Assembly (NCBI GenBank): GCA_002300355.1
Contig: NSGV01000002.1
Coordinates: forward strand, 1,240,001-1,304,000
Origin: Streptomyces sp. TLI_235
Lineage (GTDB): Bacteria; Actinomycetota; Actinomycetes; Streptomycetales; Streptomycetaceae
Length of the DNA: 64,000 nt
Direction of reading: 5' to 3'
Shown: positions 7,180 through 15,852 of the stretch, piece by piece
How the letters are laid out: each line of letters begins with the position of its first letter
Position numbering within the stretch: the stretch's first letter is position 1
Notes under the pieces: generated by a model
What the model was told of the DNA's origin: nothing
The model's input: only the letters and a program-made list of their open reading frames with translations
The model's database searches: none
Position numbers and translations under genes: made by a program

Positions 7180-7578
7180 TTGCAACGCGCAATCGTCGCA
7201 GCCGTCCTGGCCGCCATCGTCGCCGCACACCTGGCCGGCCCGTACCTGATCTACGTCGCGCTCGACACACTCGCGACGCGAATCGCTGCCAGGCACCAAC
7301 GGCGAGCGAAACGGCCACGCGGGCCGCGCATAGCGCGGAACAATGAGCACATGAGCGACGAAGCCCCCACCGAGCATGAACCCGGCCCGGACAGCGGCTG
7401 GAGCTACACCGACCGCACGTTGGAACTCCTCGCCGTCCACTGCCGGACGGTCGCTTACCAGGAGGGCGGCGGCTGGGAGTGCGCGTCGTGCGGCGAGTAC
7501 ACCGACTCCCGGAACATCCCGGGCTGGATGGAGCGCGCCGCCGAGATGAGGACCGGCGTCCGAACCGCGAGAGGATGA
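7180..7578 (+). CDS. small membrane-anchored protein, or soluble protein from an internal start
   Basis: From TTG 7180 (GAGAGG upstream) the product has 132 residues: one membrane segment (AIVAAVLAAIVAAHLAGPYL), a basic stretch, then an acidic soluble region with WECASCGEYTD. An alternative ATG at 7351, preceded by a leader almost identical to that of the next gene (ATGAGCAC then ATG), would give a 75-residue soluble CxxC protein. The sequence does not decide between a fused membrane form and the short form; both could be made. Confidence 0.45.
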   Translation: MQRAIVAAVLAAIVAAHLAGPYLIYVALDTLATRIAARHQRRAKRPRGPRIARNNEHMSDEAPTEHEPGPDSGWSYTDRTLELLAVHCRTVAYQEGGGWECASCGEYTDSRNIPGWMERAAEMRTGVRTARG

Positions 7579-7582
7579 GCAC

Positions 7583-7906
7583 ATGAGCGAGAACGAGGAG
7601 TCACCGGCAGGTCTCATCAGCGGGACCCTTGCACTCGGCCGTCAGCTGGCCGAGCAGTACCAGCGTGACAACGGCGCTGGCTCCGCGCTGGCCCACCTCG
7701 CGTACCCCGCCGACTGGAAGCGGGCTATGCAGGCCGCTGCCGACGAGGAGCAGTATTACGCGAAGTGCCGGGCGCTCGGCGTCAGCATGGACGCCGCCCA
7801 GCTGATCCTGGCCGACACCATCGCGGTCGCCGACAAGGGCGGGCTCCCGATGAACGAGGTCTGGGACCGTGCTTGGCACCAGGCGATCGAGACGAGTTCG
7901 CGGTGA
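7583..7906 (+). CDS. hypothetical prophage protein
   Basis: The product has 107 residues and is mostly helical and acidic, with no Cys pairs or membrane segments (SGTLALGRQLAEQYQRDNGA; AAADEEQYYAKCRALGVSMD). ATG 7583 follows GAGAGGATGAGCAC. Its stop overlaps the GTG of the DUF6221-like gene as GTGA, so the pair is translationally coupled. Function unknown. Confidence 0.55.
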   Translation: MSENEESPAGLISGTLALGRQLAEQYQRDNGAGSALAHLAYPADWKRAMQAAADEEQYYAKCRALGVSMDAAQLILADTIAVADKGGLPMNEVWDRAWHQAIETSSR

Positions 7907-8313
7907 CCGACGACCTGGTGGCGTTCCTGAACGCCCGCCTCGACGACACCGCGCGGAAAGCCCAGGCGGCCACCCGGGACGGCGCGGCCCGCTGGCACAC
8001 CGAGCCGGACCGCGAGTACGACGGGTACGCGGTCGCCGACGAGCACGGCGAGCCCGTGGTCTACAACGAGGGCAGCCCGACCATCGCCCAGGCCGCCCAC
8101 ATCGCCGAGCACGATCCGGAGCTGGTGCTGGCCGAGGTCGACGCCAAACGGCGCATCATCGCCGAGCACCCGTGGCGTCAGGAGCCCGACTGGCCGTCCG
8201 GCCGCCAGTGCACGCAGTGCGCCACTGAACACCCCTGCCAGACGCTCCGCCTGCTGACCCTGCCGTACAGCAACCACCCCGACTACGGGCCCGAGTGGGC
8301 ACCTGGCCACTAA
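7903..8313 (+). CDS. DUF6221-family protein
   Basis: The product has 136 residues and starts MTDDLVAFLNARLDDTARKA. It contains the pattern typical of DUF6221 proteins: HIAEHDPELVLAEVDAKRRI in the middle, then a Cys/His segment (CTQCATEHPC), and the ending LLTLPYSNHPDYGPEW. DUF6221 proteins are widespread in Streptomyces chromosomes, plasmids and phages; their role is unknown. The GTG start overlaps the upstream stop. This closes the rightward early operon. Confidence 0.75.
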   Translation: MTDDLVAFLNARLDDTARKAQAATRDGAARWHTEPDREYDGYAVADEHGEPVVYNEGSPTIAQAAHIAEHDPELVLAEVDAKRRIIAEHPWRQEPDWPSGRQCTQCATEHPCQTLRLLTLPYSNHPDYGPEWAPGH

Positions 8314-8366
8314 CCTCTGCCCGCCCATTTACCAGCCCCTGGAGCCTCGCCGCTTCGGGGGCACTC

Positions 8367-8636
8367 TCATGCCTGGGCGCTCCGCCGCCGCCACTGAACC
8401 ACCTGACCAACCACCATCAACCCCACCCCGAGACCACCCAGCAGCCAAACCGTCTCCCACTGATCCGCGATCAGCACATCACACGCCGCCCTGCTCGCCA
8501 CCGGGTCCGGCTGCACCGCGTTCCCGCAGTCGTCCACCGGCAGGAAGGCATTCACCCCGCCCGCCACCGTGAACACCACACCCGCCCACCGCAGCACCCG
8601 CGACACCCGTTCCGCATTCGACATGCCCGGCAGCAT
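8367..8636 (-). CDS. small two-pass membrane protein
   Basis: The product has 89 residues with two hydrophobic segments (VLRWAGVVFTVAGGVNAF and VWLLGGLGVGLMVVGQVV) separated by a loop with two Cys. An internal ATG at 8624 (MSNAERVSRV) is an equally good start. It is the only leftward gene between the early and structural regions. Candidates include an immunity or superinfection-exclusion protein, but nothing in the sequence proves this. Confidence 0.5.
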   Translation of the reverse strand: MLPGMSNAERVSRVLRWAGVVFTVAGGVNAFLPVDDCGNAVQPDPVASRAACDVLIADQWETVWLLGGLGVGLMVVGQVVQWRRRSAQA

Positions 8637-8704
8637 CCCAACCCGCCATCAAACCGCGCACCCCATATGCCCGGATCGTGACCTGCCGGGCCTGTCCCAC
8701 CCCG

Positions 8705-8824
8705 CTGCCACTCTCCACCCGTGGGGCCGCGGCGGCCCGCGGGTCTTCCCTTCCCCTCCGGGCCGCCGCCGCACAGAGGTGGCAGGTACACAGCCCCCGA
8801 GGACCCGGCGGACCTCGGGGGCTG
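8705..8824. other. structured non-coding DNA before the terminase genes; cos/pac candidate
   Basis: CTGCCAC (8705-8711) pairs with GTGGCAG (8779-8785) and encloses CCGCGG-cggc-CCGCGG (8727-8742). Next comes a perfect 12-bp hairpin, CAGCCCCCGAGG (8791-8802) with CCTCGGGGGCTG (8813-8824). The region lies just upstream of the small terminase gene, where packaging sites of many siphoviruses are found. The second hairpin could also be a terminator or a leader element. Confidence 0.4.
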
Positions 8825-8869
8825 ACCCATGCCATCCCTAACCTGCCCAAGCAGCAGGAAGGGGAGACC

Positions 8870-9382
8870 ATGACCACCGACAACACCGAGCAGCCGGAGC
8901 CGGGCACCGAGGACCAGGCCAGAGGCGGCAACGGCCGCTGGATCCCGACTCTCGGCACCGCGAAGCGCCGGGCCACGGCCGCCGAACTCCGGTCCCGCGG
9001 CAGGACATACCGGCAGATCGCGGAAGAGCTCGGCATCGACGTACACCGGGCCTACGACGCGGTGCAGAAGGCCATGGCCGACGTCGTCCGCGAGCCCGCC
9101 GCGGCCGCCGTGGAGTTCGAGCTGGAGCGTCTCGACGAGGCCCACCGCAGGGCCCTCGAGGTGCTGGAGCGCCGCCACATCACCGTGTCCAACGGCAAGG
9201 CCGTGGAGCACGACGGCAAGCCGCTGCTCGACGACGGGCCGGTGCTCGCCGCGATTGACCGCATCGTGAAGATCTCCGAGTCCCGCAGGAAGCTCCTCGG
9301 CCTGGACCAGCCGGCCAAGCAGCAGATCTCCGGCGGTGTGACGTACGAGATCGTCGGCATCGACCCGGAGGACCTGCGATGA
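8870..9382 (+). CDS. terS: terminase small subunit
   Basis: The 170-residue protein has an N-terminal HTH (AAELRSRGRTYRQIAEELGI, residues of about 43-62) with the DVHRAYDAVQKAM helix following. A helical oligomerisation region holds the charged stretch VEFELERLDEAHRRALEVLE. The C-terminal tail includes LLGLDQPAKQQISGGVTYEI, a type of sequence common at the end of small terminases (LLGLD.P). It would bind the packaging site and recruit the large subunit. ATG 8870 has GGGGAG upstream. Its stop overlaps the next ATG as ATGA. Confidence 0.8.
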   Translation: MTTDNTEQPEPGTEDQARGGNGRWIPTLGTAKRRATAAELRSRGRTYRQIAEELGIDVHRAYDAVQKAMADVVREPAAAAVEFELERLDEAHRRALEVLERRHITVSNGKAVEHDGKPLLDDGPVLAAIDRIVKISESRRKLLGLDQPAKQQISGGVTYEIVGIDPEDLR

Positions 9383-9792
9383 CTGCATTCCCGACCCACG
9401 TCACCCACGCCCAGATGAAGGCCGTGTGCGACACCCTTGGCCTGCGAGGCAACCAGATCCGCACGCTCATCCTCGACGCCTCCCAGGGTCTGACCGCCAC
9501 GGCCTATGTTCTCCAGGCCGACGGAAAGCTCGTGGTCGGCCCCGATGGGGAGGCGGCCACGACCACCGTCCACGCCCCGGTCGGACCTGACCGCGCCCCT
9601 GCCGCTGGCGGGTTGGTGACAGGCCGTTTCGACCTAGTCGGAGAGGGCGGCACCGCCTGCTGCCTGCCGCACCGCGACCGGCCGCCACTCAGCAGCGTCG
9701 TCCTGGAGTTCGACTCCAGCCCCGAGGCCATCGCTCGGGTCCGTGACGCCCTGCGCCGCCCAGGCCGGCCGCCCGAGGAGCCCGACCGGTGA
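9379..9792 (+). CDS. hypothetical protein between the terminase subunits
   Basis: The product has 137 residues and overlaps both neighbours by four bases (ATGA at the start, GTGA at the end). The N-terminal half is helical (HAQMKAVCDTLGLRGNQIRT); the C-terminal half is beta-rich and ends RVRDALRRPGRPPEEPDR. I do not recognise the family. Strict coupling to terS and terL suggests a packaging or head-assembly accessory. Confidence 0.55.
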   Translation: MTAFPTHVTHAQMKAVCDTLGLRGNQIRTLILDASQGLTATAYVLQADGKLVVGPDGEAATTTVHAPVGPDRAPAAGGLVTGRFDLVGEGGTACCLPHRDRPPLSSVVLEFDSSPEAIARVRDALRRPGRPPEEPDR

Positions 9793-11183
9793 GCACCGCC
9801 ACGGTCGTCCGGTACGAGCCACGCGGTGCCGCCGCACAGCTCTTCAAGGCCCGCGACCCCGAGCTGTGCATCGTCGGCGCGGCCGGCACCGGCAAGAGCC
9901 TGGCCTGCCTGTACCGGATGCACTTGGTGGCGCTCCACAACCCGGAGTTCCGTGGCCTGATCGTCCGCAAAACCGCCGTCAGCCTGACCAGCACGACCCT
10001 GGTCACGTTCAAGAAGAAGGTCGTCAAGGAGGCCGTCGCCACGGGCCTGTGCCGCTGGTACGGCGGCTCTGCCGAGCAGGCGGCCGGCTACTACTACGAC
10101 TCCGGCGCCGTGATCAACGTCGGCGGCATGGACAAGCCCGAGAAGATCATGAGTTCGGAGTACGACCTCGTCTTCTGCGACGAGGCCACCGAACTCACCG
10201 TGTCCGACTGGGAAGCCATCGGCACCCGCCTCCGCAACGGCGGCCTCTCATGGCAGCAGCAGATCGCCGCAGCCAACCCGTCCCATCCGACGCACTGGAT
10301 GAAGGCCCGGGCGGACGAGGGGAAGATGCGCATGCTCACCTCCGTCCACCGGGACAACCCGCGCTTCGTCCGCGCGGACGGCACCCTCACCCGCGACGGC
10401 GTCGCCTACATGGCCAAGTTGGACGCACTCACCGGTGTCCGCCGGCTCCGTCTCCGCGACGGCCGGTGGGCGGCCGCTGAGGGCCTCATCTACGAAGGGT
10501 TCGACCCCGCTGTCCACGTTGTCGACCCGACCATCATCCAGCCCGGCTGGACCCGACGCCTCGTCATCGACTTCGGGTACACCAACCCGTTCTGTGCCCA
10601 GTGGTGGGCCGAGGACGGCGACGGCAGGCTGTACCTGTATCGGGAGATCTACCGCACCAAGCGGCTCGTCGAGGACCACGCCCGGGACATCCTGCTGCAG
10701 ATGACCAAGCCGGTCGGCAAGGTGCCGAACCGGTCCGTCCTCACAGCCCAAGACATCCGCAACGACGTCGACCAGGGCCTCCGCGAGTGGACCGAGCCCC
10801 GCCCGGCCGCCGTCATTTGCGACCACGACGCCGAAGACCGGGCCACCCTGCAGCGGCACCTCGGCATGGGCACCATCGCCGCACACAAGACCGTCAAGGA
10901 CGGCATCCAGGCCGTCGAGTCCCGCCTCAAGGTGGCTGGCGACGGCAAGCCACGGATCTTCTTCTGCCGGGATGCCCTCGTCGAGAGGGACCCCGCCCTC
11001 GAGGAAGCCAAGCTTCCCATGTGCACGCTGGACGAGATCGTCGGCTACATCTGGGACGCCAAGGACGGCCAAGCCCCCAAAGAGGCGCCAGTCAAGAAGG
11101 ACGACCACGGCATGGACACCATGCGGTATGCCGTCGCCGAACGAGACCTCGGCTCCCGACCCAACATCAGGTGGTTCTCATGA
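9789..11183 (+). CDS. terL: terminase large subunit
   Basis: The 464-residue protein has the ATPase-nuclease layout. Walker A is GAAGTGKS (residues 30-37), Walker B is DLVFCDEA (126-133), and a coupling-motif-like segment (AANPSHPTHW) follows at about 161-170. The RNase H-like nuclease starts at VIDFGYTNP (Asp261), with acidic CDHDAED (344-350) and a final DDHGMDTMRYA (438-448) holding His440 and Asp443. It packages DNA into the prohead through the portal. The length is normal for this family. The GTG start overlaps the upstream stop. Confidence 0.92.
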   Translation: MSTATVVRYEPRGAAAQLFKARDPELCIVGAAGTGKSLACLYRMHLVALHNPEFRGLIVRKTAVSLTSTTLVTFKKKVVKEAVATGLCRWYGGSAEQAAGYYYDSGAVINVGGMDKPEKIMSSEYDLVFCDEATELTVSDWEAIGTRLRNGGLSWQQQIAAANPSHPTHWMKARADEGKMRMLTSVHRDNPRFVRADGTLTRDGVAYMAKLDALTGVRRLRLRDGRWAAAEGLIYEGFDPAVHVVDPTIIQPGWTRRLVIDFGYTNPFCAQWWAEDGDGRLYLYREIYRTKRLVEDHARDILLQMTKPVGKVPNRSVLTAQDIRNDVDQGLREWTEPRPAAVICDHDAEDRATLQRHLGMGTIAAHKTVKDGIQAVESRLKVAGDGKPRIFFCRDALVERDPALEEAKLPMCTLDEIVGYIWDAKDGQAPKEAPVKKDDHGMDTMRYAVAERDLGSRPNIRWFS

Positions 11184-11347
11184 CCCGCACTCAGCTCACA
11201 GCCCTCACGCCGCTGCTCACCGTCGTCGCCGGCCTGTTCCTCATTGCCTTCGGTGTCTGGTCGATCTACCCGCCGGCCGGATACATCGTCGGGGGCCTGT
11301 CCTGCCTGGCCGTTGAGATGTGGAGGACAGACCGGCCGCGCCGCTGA
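11180..11347 (+). CDS. small membrane protein next to the portal gene
   Basis: The 55-residue protein has two close hydrophobic segments (ALTPLLTVVAGLFLIAFGVW and AGYIVGGLSCLAVEMW). ATG 11180 overlaps the terL stop as ATGA. Small membrane proteins between terL and portal are frequent in actinobacterial siphophages. Their function is not known. Confidence 0.65.
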   Translation: MTRTQLTALTPLLTVVAGLFLIAFGVWSIYPPAGYIVGGLSCLAVEMWRTDRPRR

Positions 11348-11358
11348 GAGGGGACACC

Positions 11359-13407
11359 GTGGCGTCGTTCCTCCGATCCCTGCTGGGCCGATCGACGCCC
11401 GTGCCATACACCGCCAACCGGGGCGGCATGTTCTCCCTGCCATGGGGATCGGCCCGCGGCCGCGAGACCCAGATGCGGGCCATGGAGACAAACGGCACCC
11501 TCTTCGCGATCGTCGACAAGAACGCCACCGGCGTGGCTGGCGTGACCTGGCGTCTGTACCGGAAGGCGAAGTCCGGGCGGAAGGAAGACCGCGTCGAGGT
11601 CACCAGCCATGCCGCCCTCGACCTGTGGAACAGGCCGAACCGCTTCTACACGCAGGCGGCGTTCGTCGAGACGCAGCAGCAGCACCATGAGCTCACCGGC
11701 GAGGGCTGGTGGGTGGTGGCGCGGGACCCCAGGTCGCCCATTCCACTGGAGCTGTGGCCCGTCCGGCCGGATCGGATGACGCCGCTGCCCTCGGCGACGG
11801 ACTACCTCGCCGGGTACGTGTACACCGCGCCGGGCGGCGAGCAGGTGCCCCTCGGCCTGGACGAGGTCATCTTCCTGCGCCGGCCGAATCCCCTGGACCC
11901 GTACCGCGGTCTCGGGCCTGTGCAGGCGATGCTCGTTGACCTCGACGCCGCCCGCTACTCGGCCGAGTGGAACCGGAACTTCTTCCTCAACTCGGCGGAG
12001 CCGGGCGGTCTGATCAGGTTCGACCGACGCCTCGACGACCGCGAGTTCGACGAGCTCCGGATGCGCTGGAACGAGCAGCACAAGGGCATCTCGGCCGCCC
12101 ACCGGGTCGCGATCCTCGAAGAAGGCCAGTGGGTCGACCGGAAGTTCAGCCAGCGCGACATGCAGTTCGCCGAGCTGCGATCCGTCTCCCGCGAGGTCAT
12201 CCGCGAGGCCGTCGGCTTCCCCAAGCCGCTCCTCGGCTCCGTAGATGACGTCAATCGCGCGAACGCCGATGCCGCCGAGGTCGTCTTCGCCCGCTGGCTC
12301 ATCGTCCCCCGCTGCCGGCGCATCCGTGACGCCCTCAACTACGACCTGCTGCCCATGTTCGGGGCCACCGCCCGGGACCTCGAGTTCGACTTCGACAACC
12401 CCGTCCCCGACGATCGCGAACTCGAGGCGGCCGAGCTCACCGCACGAGCCAACGCGGCCAGCGCACTGGTGTCGGTCGGCTACGAGCCGGAAGGCGTTCT
12501 GTCCGCGGTCGGCCTGCCGGCCATCGCCTTTACCTCCCCGCCTGCCGCGCCGAGCCCCACGGCAGGACAGCCCGCCGCAGCCCGGGCTCTGCCGCGGCCG
12601 CGCGCCCGCTCACCGCGGCTCCGCATCGGCATGCGCGCCGGCGACGACCTGGAGGACGTCCGAGCGGACTACGAGCAGGCCCTCGCCAGCCTCACCGCCA
12701 CCTGGGACGGCATCGAAGAGCAGTGGATCCGCACCCTCGAGGACCAGATCGCCGACGCCGTCGACGAGGACGACACCGCAGCGCTCGCTGACCTGACGGT
12801 GCCGGCGGATGAGGCAGCAGCCGCACTGCGGCGGGCCCTCGCCTCGATGGCGTCGCAGGCCGCTGGCCGCCTCGTGCAGGAGGCCGCCGTGCAGGGCGTG
12901 CACATCGCGGCCCCCACCCTTGACTCGGCGCTCACCAACCGCGCCCCGGCGGCGGCCGCGCTGCGGGCGTCGTACGGCTCTGACCTGGTCGACGTCGCCG
13001 CCGTCACCGCCACCCTGTTGGCGTCCGGCCTCGCCGCATCCGCCGCCCGCGAAGCCCTGCGCGTCCTCCGGCCCGGCGTCAGCGGCCGCAGCATCGCCAC
13101 CGCCGTCGGCGACGCCCTCCGTTCGGCGAAGGGCTGGTTCCGCCGCGACCAACTCGGCGGCGCCCTCCACCGCGCCCAGAACACCGGCCGCCTCGCCGCG
13201 ATCGCCGCCGGACCACCCGACCCCGTCGTCACCGCGACCGAGGTCCACGACGGCAACCGCTGCGGCCCGTGCTCCGACATCGACGGCTACGAGTTCCCCA
13301 GCCTCGACGAGGCCGATGCGGCGTACGGGACGGGCGGTTACATCGACTGCGACGGCGGGATCCGCTGCCGGGGCACGGTGGTCGCGACCTGGCCAGCCGG
13401 CTCCTGA
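11359..13407 (+). CDS. portal protein fused to a MuF-like head morphogenesis domain
   Basis: The product has 682 residues. Residues of about 1-400 are an HK97-type portal (LFAIVDKNATGVAGVTWRLY; LWNRPNRFYT; RRPNPLDPYRGLGPVQA; FLNSAEPGGLIRF; VGFPKPLLGSVDDVNRANAD). After a Pro/Ala linker, the C-terminal part (about 435-682) is a MuF-like minor head domain ending in EVHDGNRCGPCSDIDGYEF and a further DCDGGIRCRGTVV, the Cys-rich signature of that domain. The portal forms the dodecameric DNA gate; the MuF part is normally a separate minor head protein. GTG 11359 has GAGAGGGG upstream. Confidence 0.88.
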   Translation: MASFLRSLLGRSTPVPYTANRGGMFSLPWGSARGRETQMRAMETNGTLFAIVDKNATGVAGVTWRLYRKAKSGRKEDRVEVTSHAALDLWNRPNRFYTQAAFVETQQQHHELTGEGWWVVARDPRSPIPLELWPVRPDRMTPLPSATDYLAGYVYTAPGGEQVPLGLDEVIFLRRPNPLDPYRGLGPVQAMLVDLDAARYSAEWNRNFFLNSAEPGGLIRFDRRLDDREFDELRMRWNEQHKGISAAHRVAILEEGQWVDRKFSQRDMQFAELRSVSREVIREAVGFPKPLLGSVDDVNRANADAAEVVFARWLIVPRCRRIRDALNYDLLPMFGATARDLEFDFDNPVPDDRELEAAELTARANAASALVSVGYEPEGVLSAVGLPAIAFTSPPAAPSPTAGQPAAARALPRPRARSPRLRIGMRAGDDLEDVRADYEQALASLTATWDGIEEQWIRTLEDQIADAVDEDDTAALADLTVPADEAAAALRRALASMASQAAGRLVQEAAVQGVHIAAPTLDSALTNRAPAAAALRASYGSDLVDVAAVTATLLASGLAASAAREALRVLRPGVSGRSIATAVGDALRSAKGWFRRDQLGGALHRAQNTGRLAAIAAGPPDPVVTATEVHDGNRCGPCSDIDGYEFPSLDEADAAYGTGGYIDCDGGIRCRGTVVATWPAGS

Positions 13408-13430
13408 CGAGGAGTTCGAGAGGAGGCCGG

Positions 13431-14372
13431 ATGCCTGGGCCACGGGCCGCTCAGCCGCGGGCACAGCTGCGGCAGGGGCGCCGCGACTGGTACCGGATCG
13501 AGAACGCCATCAGCGGGGGCACCGCCGTCATCCACATGTACGACGAGATCGGCGGCTACTGGGGCATCTCCGCAGCGGACTTCGTCTCGGAGCTGAGCCA
13601 GGTCAACGCCTCCGCGATCGACGTGCACATCAACAGCCCGGGCGGGGAGATTTTCGACGGCATCGCCATCGCCAACGCCCTGGCCCAGCACCCCGCCACG
13701 GTCACGAGCTACGTCGACTCCCTCGCGGCGTCGATCGCATCGGTCATCGCATTGGCGGGCGATCGCGTCGTGATGGCGCCGCGCTCGCAGCTGATGATCC
13801 ACGACGGGTCGGGCTACTGCATGGGCAACGCGGCGGACATGCGCGGCATGGCTGAGCTCCTCGACCGGCAGTCGGACAACATCGCGTCGGTCTACGCGGA
13901 GAAGGCTGGCGGGGACGTCGCCGACTGGCGCGCGCTGATGACTGAGGAGACGTGGTACACAGCCGAGGAAGCTGTGGCCGCTGGGCTCGCTGATGAGGTT
14001 TCGTCATCTCGAACTTCGCCGGACGAAAACTCGTCCAAGAACTCCTGGGACCTTGCGTCGCGGTTCCGGTACCCGAACCGTGAGGCCGCCCCGGCGCCGG
14101 TGCCGGTGAACTCCTCGGTCGGCTGTCCTCCTGGCCCTTCCCCGGCGCCAGTGGCCGAACCGCCAGCCGTAGAGCCCGCCACGGACCCGGCACCCCCGGC
14201 CGCCGCCGAGCCGCCCCAGGAACCCGAGCCCTCGGCCGAGCCCGCCGCTGTCGAGCCGCAGCCCGAACCCGAGCCAGCCGCCGACCCCTGGGCCACGGCC
14301 ACCGCCCACCTCACGACCACCGCGCCGTCGACCGACGACGCGTTCCGACGCCTGACGGAGGCACTCCTGTGA
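13431..14372 (+). CDS. ClpP-type head maturation protease with Pro/Glu-rich tail
   Basis: The product has 313 residues. The N-terminal domain is a ClpP/crotonase-fold serine protease: HINSPGGEIFDGIAIANAL, then the nucleophile in SLAASIASV (Ser101), and the catalytic His in QLMIHDGSG (His124). A C-terminal tail of about 110 residues is rich in Pro, Ala and Glu and could act as scaffold, because no separate scaffold gene lies before the capsid gene. It would cleave capsid and scaffold during maturation. ATG 13431 has GAGGAGG upstream; the stop overlaps the next GTG. Confidence 0.85.
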   Translation: MPGPRAAQPRAQLRQGRRDWYRIENAISGGTAVIHMYDEIGGYWGISAADFVSELSQVNASAIDVHINSPGGEIFDGIAIANALAQHPATVTSYVDSLAASIASVIALAGDRVVMAPRSQLMIHDGSGYCMGNAADMRGMAELLDRQSDNIASVYAEKAGGDVADWRALMTEETWYTAEEAVAAGLADEVSSSRTSPDENSSKNSWDLASRFRYPNREAAPAPVPVNSSVGCPPGPSPAPVAEPPAVEPATDPAPPAAAEPPQEPEPSAEPAAVEPQPEPEPAADPWATATAHLTTTAPSTDDAFRRLTEALL

Positions 14373-15757
14373 CCGCAACCACCGTCCTCCCGAAGGACAT
14401 CCCGATCCCCGCCAACAGCGACGAGCTCGCCGAGATGATGGGCGACCCCGGCCGATACGCCCCCATCCTCAAGAGCACCGACATCCTCGGCGCATTCATC
14501 AACGCCTACGCCCAGCAGCAGCAGAGCGACGGCACCGACCTGCAGCGCCTCGTCGAGACCGAGACCCAGCGGCAGCTCGCGAACTGGCTCCGCGACAGCG
14601 ACCAGAAGGCCGGCCGCGACGACATCCGCCGGCTGAACCTGGACCCGCAGACCCGCCCGGCCAACATGCTCACCTCGCACAAGCAGGCCACCGCCTACAA
14701 CGCGAAGGCCGTCGGTGCCTGCCTGGACGGGCAGTTCGAGAACGCCGCGGACTACTTCCGCCACGCCTGGCACCTCAACCGGGACCCGCAGGCCCTCGCC
14801 AAGATGGCCGACCTGCGGAACTCCTACAGCTCCGTGGTCCCCGCGGACGGCGGCTTCCTCGTCCCGGAGACGCTGCGGAGCCAGCTGCTGCAGATCGCGC
14901 TGGAGACGTCCGTCGTCCGCTCCCGGGCGACCGTCGTGCCGATGGAGACGGCCCGCGTGCCGTTCCCGATGGTTGACAGCACGACCAACGTCGGCTCGGT
15001 GTTCGGCGGCATGGTCGGCTACTGGGGCGAGGAGGGCTCCGCGTTCGTCGAGTCCAGCCCGAAGTTCGGCCGGACCGAGCTCGACGCCAAGAAGCTGACC
15101 GGTTTCGCCCTCGTGCCGAACGAGCTCCTGAAGGACAGCCTCATCAGCTTCTCGGCACTGATCGAGAGCCTGTGGCCGCAGGCCCTCGCGTTTTTCGAGG
15201 ACCTGGCGTTCATGTCCGGCTCGGGTGCGGGCGATCCGCTTGGCTTCCTCGGCGCGGGCAACCCGGCGGGCATCGCCGTCGCCAAGGAGGCCGGGCAGCC
15301 CGCGGACACCATCGTGGTCGAGAACGTGATCAAGATGTACTCCAGGATGCTCCCCAGCAGCCTCGCCCGCGGCATCTGGGTGTGCAGCCCCGAGGCGATC
15401 CCGGAGCTGTACACGATGGCCCTGTCCGTCGGCACCGGCGGTGGCCCGGTCATGCTGACCAACGTCGCCGGGCCGGCGCCGATGACCATCTTCGGCCGCC
15501 CGCTCGTCGTCTCGGAGAAGGCCGGCCGGCTCGGCGACCGCTCCGACCTCGCCTTCGTCGACCTGTCGTACTACCTCATCGGCGACCGCCAGCAGATGAC
15601 CGCCGACTCCTCCACCGACTACAGGTTCGGCAACGACCAGACCGCGTTCCGCATCATCCAGCGCGTCGACGGCCGCCCCTGGCTGCAGTCCTCCATCACC
15701 CCGGCCAACGGCGGCCCCGCCCTGTCGCCGTACGTCGAGATCGCCGACCGCGCGTAA
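14369..15757 (+). CDS. major capsid protein, HK97 fold
   Basis: The product has 462 residues. The first about 150 are helical and look like a delta-domain to be cleaved (NAYAQQQQSDGTDLQRLVET). The fold proper begins near VVPADGGFLVPETLRSQLLQ. Typical motifs follow: PFPMVDSTTNVGSVFGGMVG, ELDAKKLTGFALVPNELLKD, FFEDLAFMSGSGAGDPLGFL and MTIFGRPLVVSEKAG. It assembles into the icosahedral head after proteolysis by the gene upstream. GTG 14369 overlaps the protease stop as GTGA. A hairpin at 15766 follows. Confidence 0.92.
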   Translation: MTATTVLPKDIPIPANSDELAEMMGDPGRYAPILKSTDILGAFINAYAQQQQSDGTDLQRLVETETQRQLANWLRDSDQKAGRDDIRRLNLDPQTRPANMLTSHKQATAYNAKAVGACLDGQFENAADYFRHAWHLNRDPQALAKMADLRNSYSSVVPADGGFLVPETLRSQLLQIALETSVVRSRATVVPMETARVPFPMVDSTTNVGSVFGGMVGYWGEEGSAFVESSPKFGRTELDAKKLTGFALVPNELLKDSLISFSALIESLWPQALAFFEDLAFMSGSGAGDPLGFLGAGNPAGIAVAKEAGQPADTIVVENVIKMYSRMLPSSLARGIWVCSPEAIPELYTMALSVGTGGGPVMLTNVAGPAPMTIFGRPLVVSEKAGRLGDRSDLAFVDLSYYLIGDRQQMTADSSTDYRFGNDQTAFRIIQRVDGRPWLQSSITPANGGPALSPYVEIADRA

Positions 15758-15765
15758 CACCCCCG

Positions 15766-15797
15766 GCGGGCGCCGGCAGTAACTCCCCGGCGCCCGC
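15766..15797 (+). terminator. hairpin after the capsid gene
   Basis: GCGGGCGCCGG (15766-15776) pairs perfectly over 11 bp with CCGGCGCCCGC (15787-15797), nine bases after the capsid stop. There is no T-run. It may adjust the ratio of capsid to downstream gene expression or protect the capsid mRNA end. Confidence 0.55.
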
Positions 15798-15852
15798 TCC
15801 CAACCGGGCCGGCAGTGTCGCCCCGGCCGGAACCAGACACGGAAGGAACACC

